Assembly (NCBI GenBank): GCA_021776415.1
Contig: JAJFFY010000050.1
Coordinates: forward strand, 1-64,000
Length of the DNA stretch: 64,000 nt
Direction of reading: 5' to 3'
From: Hyphococcus sp.
GTDB lineage: Bacteria; Pseudomonadota; Alphaproteobacteria; Caulobacterales; Parvularculaceae
Made by a program: the position numbers and the translations under genes. Shown here piece by piece: positions 35,880-44,421 of the stretch (positions are counted from its first letter, which is position 1; each line of letters begins with the position of its first letter). The notes under the pieces were generated by a model. That model was not told where the DNA came from. It saw nothing but the letters and a program-made list of their open reading frames with translations, and searched no databases.

Positions 35880-37187
35880 TCAGGGCTGCTTGTAGGCGAC
35901 GCCCCCTTTCATCACAAAGTCGATGTCTTCAAGCTCGGTAATGTCCGTGAGCGGATCGCCGCCTACTGCGACTAGATCGCCCGATTTGCCGATGGTGAGG
36001 GTTCCGATCAAGCTGGACTGGCCGAGATGCTCCGCGGCGATAACGGTTGCTGAGGCGATGGCCTCCATCGGGGTCATGCCGGCGTTAACAAGCAGCGCAA
36101 ATTCGCGGGCGTTGTCGCCGTGCCTAGAAACGCCGCTATCGGTGCCGAACGCGATATGGACCCCGCTAGCATGGGCGCGCCGCGCCATGTCGAGTATTTG
36201 TGGGCCGACCTGCTTTGCCTTTTTGCGAACTGGCGGCGGGAAAAAACTATTTGGATCGTTGGCTATTTCGGCGACCGTCACGCCCGCGAGAATTGTGGGA
36301 ACAAGATAGGCGTCGTAGCGCCTGAACAGACGAAAGGATTCGGCATCGGCGAATGTTCCGTGCTCGATCGAATCGACTCCTGAGCGCAACGCTGCGTTGA
36401 TCCCATCGGCGCCGTGGGCGTGCGCAGTTACCTTTCGGCCAAGCGCGTGGCTTGTATCCATAATGGCTTTCAACTCATCGTCGAAGAACTGCTGGCCGGT
36501 GCCGGCAGCCGTTTCCGACAATACTCCGCCGGTTGATACAAGCTTGATGTGGTCGGCGGAGCGGCGCACCTGCTCGCGCACCGCTTTTCGGCATTCGGCG
36601 ACGCCGTCGCAAACGCCGGTTGATTGGATGACATCAAAGACATCACTACGGTACCCGTGGCGTTGGCCGTGACCGCCAGTGGGCGATATCGTGTGCCCGG
36701 AGGCGAAAACGCGCGGGCCGATCACATCGCCGCGTTCTATGCCGTCGCGCAGGGCGAAAACTGCATCATCTCCGCTTGCACCGACATCGCGCACGGTGGT
36801 GAACCCCGCCAGCAGCGTCTTTTTTGCGAATCCGGCGGCGATCACTGCGACATCCGCGTCGGAGCGTTCGACCACAGATAATTTTCCTCGGGGCCCCAAT
36901 TCGCTTGTTAGATGTACATGGCTGTCGATAAAGCCGGGCATCACAAAATAATCTTTGAGATCATAGAGCGCCAGCGCGTCACCGGGCTTTGCGCCGGTGG
37001 TCGCGGCATCGACATATCCTGCCAGAACGCCGGTGATTTTTCCGTCTTCAATGATGATGCTGCGCTCGGTCAAAACCGCGCCGCCGGGCTCGGCCAAAAG
37101 GCGTCCAGCATGGACAATTGAATAATCTGTGGCCTGAGCGCTTGCAAACATTGCGCAGGCGGCGGCAATCAAGGGCAGGTACTTCAT
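35880..37187 (-). CDS. exported amidohydrolase family protein
   Basis: The 435-residue protein has a signal peptide (MKYLPLIAAACAMFASAQA). The amidohydrolase barrel shows VMPGFIDSHVHLTSELG (HxH metal ligands) and GFTTVRDVGASGDD. VTAHAHGADGINAALRSGVDSIEHG and IAFGTDSGVSRHG supply further His/Asp ligands. It resembles imidazolonepropionase-like Xaa-Pro dipeptidases and other periplasmic peptidases/amidohydrolases. The substrate is unknown. Confidence 0.9.
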   Translation of the reverse strand: MKYLPLIAAACAMFASAQATDYSIVHAGRLLAEPGGAVLTERSIIIEDGKITGVLAGYVDAATTGAKPGDALALYDLKDYFVMPGFIDSHVHLTSELGPRGKLSVVERSDADVAVIAAGFAKKTLLAGFTTVRDVGASGDDAVFALRDGIERGDVIGPRVFASGHTISPTGGHGQRHGYRSDVFDVIQSTGVCDGVAECRKAVREQVRRSADHIKLVSTGGVLSETAAGTGQQFFDDELKAIMDTSHALGRKVTAHAHGADGINAALRSGVDSIEHGTFADAESFRLFRRYDAYLVPTILAGVTVAEIANDPNSFFPPPVRKKAKQVGPQILDMARRAHASGVHIAFGTDSGVSRHGDNAREFALLVNAGMTPMEAIASATVIAAEHLGQSSLIGTLTIGKSGDLVAVGGDPLTDITELEDIDFVMKGGVAYKQP

Positions 37188-37246
37188 AAAAACCTCGTTA
37201 GATCAGGGCGCGGAAGTTGTTTTCTTTATCTTGTGGCTAGGCACGC

Positions 37247-38209
37247 TTATCGAGCGTTGGCCAACCGGCGCTTTGCCTTGGGCCCCATATAAAGCTGTTC
37301 GTGGGCAAAGTCGAAAATAAAGCTGCGCTCGATCATCAGATCCGAGCCGATAAGACAGAACGCTTTTTTGTGTACGCCCAATTCTTCAAATATCGGTGCG
37401 TCGAAAACGGTGAGAATGCGTTGGCTCCATCTGGCGCGGGCAATCCTGATCGACGCAACCCGAACGCGGCTAGCAACTTCAACGTGATCGAAGATATCGC
37501 TTAAGCGGCTGCCAGTGTTAAATCCGGCGCCTCTAGATCCTTCGATGACAATGCCGCCGAGCAATCGCCGTAGCGTACGGTTGTTGATCAGTGTTCCCGA
37601 GGCGCCGAGATCGATGATACACGGGACTTTTCGCCCGTGGATGTTGGCGGTAATGCGATAAAGGGTGCCCGCGCCTTCGCCGAAATTTTCCGCTCTCATA
37701 CGGGTTTTGGACCAGCCACTTGATAAACCCTTAATCGGGTCGCGCCGGTCATAGAGGCGGATCGTTTGTTTGTTGGCGTCAAACAGAACTGTGTATTGGG
37801 TTAAAAAATCGAGCCCCAAAATACCGCCCGGTGTTCGCCGTGTATCTCGCCAATCAGGCAAAACCACACCGACATGATTGTCCATGCGCTGACCGCTGAC
37901 GGTCAGGTCGCCGATATTAACCGCAGGCAGGATTTCCGAACCGGCAAGGCCGAGAATGCGGATCGGCTCACGATTAGCGGGCGTGAAAACCTGTTGGTCG
38001 GCGAGGTTTTGGAATGTCGCGGTAATCGTCGCGCCGGAATCAAGGATGAAATCATAAGGCCCCTTGCCGTTCACCATAACGCTCACGGTGACCCAGCCCT
38101 CATAATCGATGCGATAGGGGAATTCGGCGATTGGGTCGGCGGCGCGCGCGGACAGGCTGAAAGAGGCCCCAATAAGCAAAAGCCACAAAAAAAATGTGTT
38201 ACGCAGCAC
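37247..38209 (-). CDS. retropepsin-like aspartic protease family protein, exported
   Basis: The 320-residue protein has a signal peptide (MLRNTFFLWLLLIGASFSLSARAAD). Two retropepsin-like halves are visible. The first has YDFILDSGATIT, the catalytic DSG/DTG motif, and GGILGLDFLTQYTVLFD. The second has CIIDLGASGTLIN with DLG in place of DTG, and ends ERSFIFDFAHEQLYMG. A tandem arrangement would let one chain form a dimer-like active site, but the altered second motif may make it weak. Periplasmic function unknown. Confidence 0.85.
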   Translation of the reverse strand: MLRNTFFLWLLLIGASFSLSARAADPIAEFPYRIDYEGWVTVSVMVNGKGPYDFILDSGATITATFQNLADQQVFTPANREPIRILGLAGSEILPAVNIGDLTVSGQRMDNHVGVVLPDWRDTRRTPGGILGLDFLTQYTVLFDANKQTIRLYDRRDPIKGLSSGWSKTRMRAENFGEGAGTLYRITANIHGRKVPCIIDLGASGTLINNRTLRRLLGGIVIEGSRGAGFNTGSRLSDIFDHVEVASRVRVASIRIARARWSQRILTVFDAPIFEELGVHKKAFCLIGSDLMIERSFIFDFAHEQLYMGPKAKRRLANAR

Positions 38210-38393
38210 GAGCTCGCCTCCCGGAGGGGCATTTTTTGAGGGGGCGCCCCTGAGTTGATTTTAGGGCAATTAGCAGATCACGCCAGTCGTTTCGACCGAT
38301 TGTGAGACCGCTTCGTCCGGCTTGGCGTTTAATACCAGCTCAACCGCAAGAAACGGGATGCGATCGTTCGGTCTGGCGCGCTATAAATCTGCT

Positions 38394-38618
38394 ATGACGC
38401 ACCAATATGCAACGGATGAGGCTCGCTGGAGGGCGGTGCAAACCCGCGAAAAAGCTGCCGATGGGCAGTTCTGGAGCTGTGTGCGGACCACCGGGATTTA
38501 TTGCGTCCCGTCCTGCGCCGCCCGCCCGCTAAGGAAAAACGTCTTTTTCGTCAAATCGCGGTCTGAGGCTCGGACCGCCGGCTTTCGGGCGTGCAAGCGT
38601 TGTCGGCCGGATTCATAG
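38394..38618 (+). CDS. stand-alone Ada metal-binding domain protein
   Basis: The 74-residue protein starts at the ATG at 38394 (MTHQYATDEARW). It consists only of the Ada N-terminal zinc domain. WRAVQTREKAADGQFWSCVRTTGIYCVPSCAARPLRKNV contains the reactive and two zinc Cys, and FRACKRCRPDS supplies the last two (CxxC). In Ada this domain repairs methylphosphotriesters by self-methylation. The AraC and methyltransferase domains are absent and no ada/alkA partner is next to it. It may be a remnant or an independent sensor. Confidence 0.85.
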   Translation: MTHQYATDEARWRAVQTREKAADGQFWSCVRTTGIYCVPSCAARPLRKNVFFVKSRSEARTAGFRACKRCRPDS

Positions 38619-38628
38619 TGCATTGCGG

Positions 38629-38656
38629 TTGAGCGGCCCGGCCGCGCCGCTATAAT
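38629..38656 (+). promoter_or_regulatory. sigma70-like promoter upstream of a 33-residue ORF and rpmI-rplT
   Basis: TTGAGC (38629-38634), a 16-bp GC-rich spacer and a perfect TATAAT (38651-38656). The probable start site is near 38663, just before the small ORF. Confidence 0.65.
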
Positions 38657-38685
38657 CCGCAATACGTTAACCCCAGGAGTGCGCC

Positions 38686-38787
38686 ATGCTACACATCGTT
38701 CGCCGATTGCCGCCGCTGGCTCAAAAAGCCCTTTTTGCAACCTCGCTCCTTGCCCTTGCCGGCGGGGTATTTCTTTTGCTGCAATAG
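38686..38787 (+). CDS. 33-residue small membrane peptide
   Basis: ATG preceded by CCAGGAGTGCGCC, a good ribosome site, and by a strong promoter. MLHIVRRLPPLAQK is basic and amphipathic, followed by one membrane helix (ALFATSLLALAGGVFLLLQ). It might be a genuine small membrane protein or a leader peptide for the rpmI-rplT transcript 147 nt downstream. No stem-loop attenuator is obvious. Confidence 0.55.
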   Translation: MLHIVRRLPPLAQKALFATSLLALAGGVFLLLQ

Positions 38788-38934
38788 CGAAAAACCTTCT
38801 CGGATACCTTGCGCCACACGGCTGGCGCGTTATAACCCGCCGCCTCGACCCGGTCGCCGGGCCAATAGGCATGCCTTGGCGACCTTGAAACGCAATCATT
38901 GCGCGCCCGAAAGGGCCCATTTAGGAACAGCGAA

Positions 38935-39135
38935 ATGCCCAAGATGAAGACCAAGTCAGGCGCGAAAAAGCGCTTCAAAATGACCGCGACCGGCAAAGTC
39001 AAAGCCGGCGTCTCCGGCAAACGCCACGGCATGATCAAACGCACGTCGAAGCAAATCCGCCAGAACCGCGGCACGGACCTGCTATCGGCTCCCGATGCTA
39101 AGATCGTCAAAAAATACATGCCGTATAACCGTTAA
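38935..39135 (+). CDS. rpmI: 50S ribosomal protein L35
   Basis: The 66-residue protein has the family start [23 protein letters not shown]. It is highly basic, with [23 protein letters not shown] at the end. I used the ATG at 38935, not the in-frame one 36 nt upstream. It precedes rplT by 11 nt, the standard pair. Confidence 0.97.
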   Translation: MPKMKTKSGAKKRFKMTATGKVKAGVSGKRHGMIKRTSKQIRQNRGTDLLSAPDAKIVKKYMPYNR

Positions 39136-39146
39136 GGAGACGTCCC

Positions 39147-39503
39147 ATGGCACGAGTAAAAAGAGGCGTCACCGCCCACGCCCGTCATAAAAAAGTTATC
39201 GGCAAAGCCAAAGGCTATTACGGCCGCCGTAAAAATACCTTCCGCATCGCCAATCAGGCAGTGGAAAAGGCCGGTCAATACGCCTATCGCGACCGCCGCG
39301 TCAGAAAACGCAATTTCCGCGCTCTATGGATCCAGCGCATCAACGCCGCCGCACGCGCGCTCGATATCACCTATGGCCGATTTATTCACGGGCTCGGCCT
39401 CGCCGGGATCGAAGTTGACCGTAAGGTGCTTGCCGATCTCGCCGTCCACGAGCCCGAGGCGTTCAAGGCGCTGGCGGAAAAAGCAAAAGCAGCGCTCGCT
39501 TAA
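39147..39503 (+). CDS. rplT: 50S ribosomal protein L20
   Basis: The 118-residue protein, [32 protein letters not shown], is the canonical start; [24 protein letters not shown] follows. It is an early assembly protein of the 50S subunit. An intrinsic terminator follows at 39565, and GGAGA precedes the ATG. Confidence 0.98.
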   Translation: MARVKRGVTAHARHKKVIGKAKGYYGRRKNTFRIANQAVEKAGQYAYRDRRVRKRNFRALWIQRINAAARALDITYGRFIHGLGLAGIEVDRKVLADLAVHEPEAFKALAEKAKAALA

Positions 39504-39564
39504 AGCATTTTCGTCCGCCGGGAACGCAACAACGATCCGGGTGACGTTTGATTGATATACTGAT

Positions 39565-39596
39565 AAAGCGTCATCCGGTCCGGGTGACGCTTTTTT
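39565..39596 (+). terminator. intrinsic terminator after rplT
   Basis: AAAGCGTCA-CCGG type stem (GCGTCA / TGACGC extended by wobble and GC pairs), followed by T6, 62 nt after rplT. Confidence 0.85.
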
Positions 39597-39629
39597 ACTG
39601 AGGTTCAAAATGATTAAGGGCGGGGCGTG

Positions 39630-40706
39630 ATGTCAGATTTGGATGGGCTTGAAAAAGACCTAATGACGAAAATTGACGCGGCGTCCAGCGAAGCCGCGCT
39701 TGAGGAAGTGCGCATCGCCTCGCTCGGGAAAAAAGGCGCCGTCTCCGAACGGATGAAGACGCTCGGCAAGATGAGTGCGGATGAGCGCAAGCAGATGGGC
39801 CCGGCGCTGAACGGGCTGAAGGCGCGCATTACCCAAGCGATTGAGGCGCGCAAGACGACACTCGAGGCAGCAGCCCTAGATGCGCGGCTGGCGACGGAGA
39901 GGGTTGATATCACGCTTCCTGCGCGGACGTCGCCGAAAGGTAAAATTCACCCCGTCAGTCAGGTGACGGAGGAGGTCGTCGCAATTTTTTCCGCCATGGG
40001 CTTTGATGTCGCCGAAGGCCCGGATATTGAAGATGATTTTCACAATTTCACGGCGCTAAATTTCCCCGCCGATCACCCCGCGCGCGATATGCACGACACG
40101 TTTTTCTTCGAGCCTAAGCAAGATGGCGAACGCATGTTGCTGCGGACGCATACCTCGCCTGTGCAAATTCGCACCATGAAAACGCAAGCGCCGCCGATCA
40201 GGATTATCATTCCGGGGCGGACTTATCGTTGCGATTCAGACCAGACCCATACGCCAATGTTCCATCAGGTCGAGGGGCTGGTGATCGACCGGCAAACCAA
40301 TATGGGCCATCTGAAAGGAACGCTGGAAGCGTTCTGCAAGGCGTTCTTTGAAGTCGATAGCGTCAAGACGCGATTCCGACCGCATTTCTTTCCGTTCACG
40401 GAGCCTTCAGCGGAAATGGATATCGGCTATGAACGTGTGGGAAAAGAAATTCGCATCGGCCAGGGCGCCGATTGGATGGAAATTCTGGGTTGTGGCATGG
40501 TGCACCCTAATGTCTTGAAAAATTGCGGCCTTGACCCTGACGAATTTCAGGGTTTCGCCTTTGGTATGGGCATCGACCGCCTGGCAATGTTAAAATACGG
40601 CATCCCCGACCTGCGTGATTTCTTCGCCGCGGACGCGCGCTGGCTCGAGCATTACGGTTTTGACCCGCTGGACCAGCCGAACCTGGCGACGGGATTGTCG
40701 CGATAA
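39630..40706 (+). CDS. pheS: phenylalanyl-tRNA synthetase subunit alpha
   Basis: The product has 358 residues from the ATG at 39630; a GTG directly upstream is a less likely start. The N-terminal coiled coil is followed by the class II catalytic core: [46 protein letters not shown] (motif 2 region) and [14 protein letters not shown] (motif 3). It charges tRNA-Phe as an alpha2-beta2 enzyme with PheT. Two unrelated genes lie between it and pheT, which is unusual. Confidence 0.97.
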   Translation: MSDLDGLEKDLMTKIDAASSEAALEEVRIASLGKKGAVSERMKTLGKMSADERKQMGPALNGLKARITQAIEARKTTLEAAALDARLATERVDITLPARTSPKGKIHPVSQVTEEVVAIFSAMGFDVAEGPDIEDDFHNFTALNFPADHPARDMHDTFFFEPKQDGERMLLRTHTSPVQIRTMKTQAPPIRIIIPGRTYRCDSDQTHTPMFHQVEGLVIDRQTNMGHLKGTLEAFCKAFFEVDSVKTRFRPHFFPFTEPSAEMDIGYERVGKEIRIGQGADWMEILGCGMVHPNVLKNCGLDPDEFQGFAFGMGIDRLAMLKYGIPDLRDFFAADARWLEHYGFDPLDQPNLATGLSR

Positions 40707-40734
40707 CACACGGCGTTGGAAAAGGAGCGCGCTC

Positions 40735-41118
40735 ATGACCTACTATATTGCAAAAACCGTCGCCGGTGATTTTGACGCTGTCATTGAGCGCGTCATCGGG
40801 GCGTTGAAAGTCGAAGGCTTTGGTGTCTTGACCGATATCGATGTCGCGGCGACCCTGAAAAAGAAAATCGATGTCGATTTCCGCCCCTACCGTATTCTTG
40901 GCGCCTGCAACCCAAAAATGGCGCACAATGCGCTTGTGGTCGAAGACAAAATCGGCGTCATGTTGCCTTGCAATGTCATCGTTCAGCAAACGGATAAAGG
41001 CGTCGAAGTCGCGGCGGTGGATCCACAAGCTTCGATGCAGGCAGTTGAAAACCCTGCCCTTGCCGGGATCGCCGGCCCGGTGAAAGAGGCGCTGATGCGG
41101 GTTGTTGAGGGGTTGTGA
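40735..41118 (+). CDS. DUF302 family protein
   Basis: The 127-residue protein starts at the ATG at 40735, with AAAGGAG 7 nt upstream. DFDAVIERVIGALKVEGFGVLTDIDVAATLKKKIDVDFRPYRILGACNP and VGVMLPCNVIV-like IGVMLPCNVIV are the DUF302 hallmarks. The fold is a compact alpha/beta; no enzyme activity is established. It is inserted between pheS and pheT and its TGA overlaps the next start. Confidence 0.92.
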   Translation: MTYYIAKTVAGDFDAVIERVIGALKVEGFGVLTDIDVAATLKKKIDVDFRPYRILGACNPKMAHNALVVEDKIGVMLPCNVIVQQTDKGVEVAAVDPQASMQAVENPALAGIAGPVKEALMRVVEGL

Positions 41119-41747
41119 ACAAGACAAACGCCGATAGGCGCCCTTACCTCAATTTTGAAACGGTCGGTTCGATCGCGGCGATGATCGTCGGCGCCGCGGC
41201 GCTTTTTGTCGCCTGGGACCAGGCGAAAATCATGCGCAAACAGCAACATGCAAGCGTCTGGCCGATATTATCGACGGATTTTTCGATCGATAATGATGAT
41301 GACAGTCTGTTCCTGGAGTTTAGTGTCGCCAATGATGGCGTTGGTCCGGCGCTTGTGGAAAGTGCTTTTGTGACGGCGAACGGAGAAAAAAAAACAAGCA
41401 GATCTGACTTTATGGATTTTATCTTTGCTGACACAAAGCCGGTGGGGTCGGTCAGCCTAAGGGGCGGAAGTATAGAGAAAACTGTTATAGGCGCAGGCGA
41501 TAATGAACTTGTCTTTAAAATTACCTGGCCAATAAATGAAGATAATATTGCTGCATTTGGCGCACTCACCGATCGCTATGTTGCGGGGGAGAAATTGGAT
41601 GTCTCAATGGCGATATGTTATTGTTCGGTGTTTGATCGTTGCTTTGTAGCCAATGGCGTTGATCGTCCAGCGGAGGTCGATCAATGCAGCCCGCCAACAG
41701 ACTTTTTTGCACAAATTATTTCTGATAATCAGGCTTCTGGACAATGA
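41115..41747 (+). CDS. hypothetical protein with one N-terminal membrane helix, between pheS and pheT
   Basis: The 210-residue protein uses a GTG start overlapping the DUF302 stop (GTGA). A membrane helix (TVGSIAAMIVGAAALFVAWDQA) follows a short polar N-terminus. The exported or cytoplasmic domain has alternating beta strands (FLEFSVANDGVGPALVESAFV) as in Ig-like or DUF-type surface domains. Cys pairs occur near the end (AICYCSVFDRCFV). Its last codon overlaps the pheT ATG. AT content is higher than in pheS/pheT, which fits later insertion. Function unknown. Confidence 0.75.
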   Translation: MNKTNADRRPYLNFETVGSIAAMIVGAAALFVAWDQAKIMRKQQHASVWPILSTDFSIDNDDDSLFLEFSVANDGVGPALVESAFVTANGEKKTSRSDFMDFIFADTKPVGSVSLRGGSIEKTVIGAGDNELVFKITWPINEDNIAAFGALTDRYVAGEKLDVSMAICYCSVFDRCFVANGVDRPAEVDQCSPPTDFFAQIISDNQASGQ

Positions 41748-44170
41748 AATTCACACTTAGTTGGCTCAAAGAGCATTTGGAAACGAATGCTGGTCTCGAT
41801 GATATCGTTGCGGCGATGGTCTCCGTTGGCCTTGAGGTTGAGGTGGTAGAGAATCCAGCCGAACGCCTTGCGGCCTTCTCCATTGGCGAGGTTCTTGAAG
41901 CTAATAAACACCCCGACGCCGACAAGCTAAAGGTCTGCCGCGTCGCCACCAAGGACGGCGAGATGCAGATCGTCTGCGGTGCCCCCAATGCGCGCGCCGG
42001 CATCAAGATCGCTTATGCCCCGGTCGGGGCTTATGTTTCCGGCATCGACCTCACGCTCAAGAAGGCGAAGATCCGCGGCGTTGAAAGTTTCGGCATGATG
42101 TGTTCGGCGCGTGAGATGGAGCTTGGCGACGATCATAACGGGATTATCGAGGCTCCGGCGGAGGCTGCGATTGGCGATCCGATCGCCCAATGGCTGGGCG
42201 TCAACGATCCGGTAATTGACTTTGAGGTGACGCCAAATCGTCCTGATACGAATGGGGTTAACGGCGTTGCGCGTGACCTTGCCGCCGCCGGGCTCGGTAA
42301 GTTGACTACGCCGCAGCCACAACCGGTTAAAGGCGGCGCCCCTTGTTCACAGAAAATAGGGCTTCGGTTTTCTGAAGAGACGCAAGGCGCCTGCCCGGCT
42401 TTTGCAGGGCGTCTTATCGAGGGCGTTAAAAATGGTCCCAGCCCACAATGGTTGCAGGACAAATTGCGCGCTATTGGCCTGCGCCCGATCAACACGCTGG
42501 TCGATGTCACAAATTACATGTCCTATGACCGCGCCCGGCCGCTGCATGTTTATGACGCTGGCAAATTAAACGGCGAAATCCAGGCTCGGCTAGGTGAGCG
42601 CGGCGAGAGCTTCCTTGCGCTCGACGGCAAGGAATACTCAGTCGACGAGACGATGACGGTGATCGCCGACGACAATGGCGTTTTAGGGCTTGGCGGCGTG
42701 ATGGGCGGCGAGAGCACGGGGTGTACGGCTGAGACTACGAGCGTGTTTATCGAATGCGCCTGTTTCGATCCTCTGCGCACAGCTAAGACCGGCCGCAAAA
42801 CTGGCATTAATTCCGATGCGCGCTATCGCTTCGAGCGCGGCGTTGATCCGGCGTTTGTCTTGCCGGGGCTGGAAATGGCGACGCAGCTGGTCATTGATAT
42901 GTGCGGAGGTGAGCCGAGCGAGGTCGAGCTTGCCGGTGATATTCCGCAAACGGACCATGTGGTTCTGTTCCCACCAAGCGAAGTGTTGCGCCTGACCGGC
43001 ATGGAGGCGTCGCCAGAGGATTGCGAGCGCATTTTGACCGCGCTCGGTTTCAACGTCGCCAAGTCCGATCCGTGGCAGGTCGGCGCGCCGAGCTGGCGTC
43101 CGGACATTGGCGGCAAGGCCGATCTTGTTGAGGAAATAGCCCGCATTATCGGATTTGACCATCTTCCAACACAAATGCTGCCGCAACGCGCCGCCGTTGA
43201 AATGCCAAAACTAACGCTGTCGCAGGACCGCCGCCGGCTGGCGCGCCGGGCGCTTGCTGCGCACGGCCTTCTTGAGGTTGTCACTTGGTCGTTCATGGAT
43301 ATGCGCGCCGCGGCGCTGTTCTGCCCACAGACAGAAAATGACGGTGAGGACTGGTTGAAGACACAAGGGTTGCTCCTCGCCAATCCGATTTCTTCGGACC
43401 TTGCGGCGATGCGCCCGTCAATCCTGCCCAATCTCGCCGCCGCGCTTCAGCGCAATGCCGATCATGGTCGCAATGATCTGGCGCTGTTTGAGGTCGCGCC
43501 GATCTATAAAGGCGACGCCCCAGATGAGCAGGCGAGTGTGGCCGCCGGCGCGCGGCGCTCAAACCCGCCGCGACATTGGCAAGGCGCAGAGACGACCGCG
43601 GATGCGTTTGTTGTAAAAGCCGACGCACTTGTCGCGCTTGACGCGGCCGGGGCGCCGCTGGCGAGCCTGCAGGCGAGCGCTGATGCTCCGTCATGGTACC
43701 ATCCGGGCCGCTCCGGTGTTTTGCGCCTCGGCCCGAAAGTGCTGGCGCATTTTGGCGAACTGCATCCGGGCGTGCTGAAGGCGATGGACATTGACGGTCC
43801 AGTGCACGGGTTTGAGGTTTTCCTCGACGCCATTCCAACGCCGAAGAAAAAGCCGACCAAAACCCGGCCCGCGCTCAACGCATCGGAGCTGTTGGCGTTA
43901 ACCCGCGACTTTGCGTTTGTGGTCGATGAAGATGTCGCCGCCGCGGTGCTTATAAAAGCGGTGCAGGGTGCTGAGAAAAAATTGATTACTGGCGTTCGGC
44001 TGTTTGATGTTTATCGCGGCAAAGGCGTAGACGAAGGCAAGAAATCGCTCGCCGTCGAGGTCACCATTCAACCGCAGGACAAGACCCTCACCGATGAAGA
44101 AATCGAGGCGATTGCCGCCAGGATTGTCGCCCAGGCGACAAAAGCAACGGGCGGGATTCTCCGGGCGTAA
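41744..44170 (+). CDS. pheT: phenylalanyl-tRNA synthetase subunit beta
   Basis: The 808-residue protein carries all beta-subunit modules. A tRNA-binding EMAP-like domain (40-150, VCRVATKDGEMQIVCGAPNARAG) is followed by B3/B4 editing (NRPDTNGVNGVARDLAA, MSYDRARPLHVYDAGKL). B5 (WRPDIGGKADLVEEIARIIGFDHLP) and the C-terminal anticodon-binding-like domain (LTRDFAFVVDEDVAAAVL) complete it. The start overlaps the upstream gene. It ends 87 nt before tRNA-Thr. Confidence 0.97.
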   Translation: MKFTLSWLKEHLETNAGLDDIVAAMVSVGLEVEVVENPAERLAAFSIGEVLEANKHPDADKLKVCRVATKDGEMQIVCGAPNARAGIKIAYAPVGAYVSGIDLTLKKAKIRGVESFGMMCSAREMELGDDHNGIIEAPAEAAIGDPIAQWLGVNDPVIDFEVTPNRPDTNGVNGVARDLAAAGLGKLTTPQPQPVKGGAPCSQKIGLRFSEETQGACPAFAGRLIEGVKNGPSPQWLQDKLRAIGLRPINTLVDVTNYMSYDRARPLHVYDAGKLNGEIQARLGERGESFLALDGKEYSVDETMTVIADDNGVLGLGGVMGGESTGCTAETTSVFIECACFDPLRTAKTGRKTGINSDARYRFERGVDPAFVLPGLEMATQLVIDMCGGEPSEVELAGDIPQTDHVVLFPPSEVLRLTGMEASPEDCERILTALGFNVAKSDPWQVGAPSWRPDIGGKADLVEEIARIIGFDHLPTQMLPQRAAVEMPKLTLSQDRRRLARRALAAHGLLEVVTWSFMDMRAAALFCPQTENDGEDWLKTQGLLLANPISSDLAAMRPSILPNLAAALQRNADHGRNDLALFEVAPIYKGDAPDEQASVAAGARRSNPPRHWQGAETTADAFVVKADALVALDAAGAPLASLQASADAPSWYHPGRSGVLRLGPKVLAHFGELHPGVLKAMDIDGPVHGFEVFLDAIPTPKKKPTKTRPALNASELLALTRDFAFVVDEDVAAAVLIKAVQGAEKKLITGVRLFDVYRGKGVDEGKKSLAVEVTIQPQDKTLTDEEIEAIAARIVAQATKATGGILRA

Positions 44171-44257
44171 TGTCACCCTGCAGCCGCTAAAACCGGCTTG
44201 CAGATCATGCCCGGTCAAGCTATGACGCGGCCTCGCTGAAGGTCTGGGCATATTTGT

Positions 44258-44333
44258 GCCGCATTAGCTCAGTTGGTAGAGCACGTCATTCGTAATGACG
44301 GGGTCAGGTGTTCGAGTCACCTATGCGGCACCA
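44258..44333 (+). tRNA. tRNA-Thr(CGU)
   Basis: GCCGCAT / ATGCGGC acceptor stem, D-loop AGTTGGTAGAG, anticodon arm CGTCA-TTCGTAA-TGACG with anticodon CGT at 44291-44293, T-arm with TTCGAGT, discriminator A and encoded CCA to 44333. It reads ACG codons. It is the insertion site of the island that follows; its 3' part is repeated at 58496. Confidence 0.96.
44309..44327 (+). repeat. left att-like direct repeat (tRNA-Thr 3' end)
   Basis: TGTTCGAGTCACCTATGCG, the T-arm and 3' acceptor region of tRNA-Thr, is repeated exactly at 58496-58514. Confidence 0.85.
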
Positions 44334-44421
44334 CAAATATAAATTATATCAATAATATCAATGCGATAGACCCCCGCTATCACTGGCCTACATTTTGGAC
44401 CCACAAAATGGGCCCACAAAA

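Noticed and set aside
44395-44421. TTG start for the integrase
   Set aside because: Nine extra codons have no homology and no ribosome site; the ATG at 44422 begins the recognised domain.
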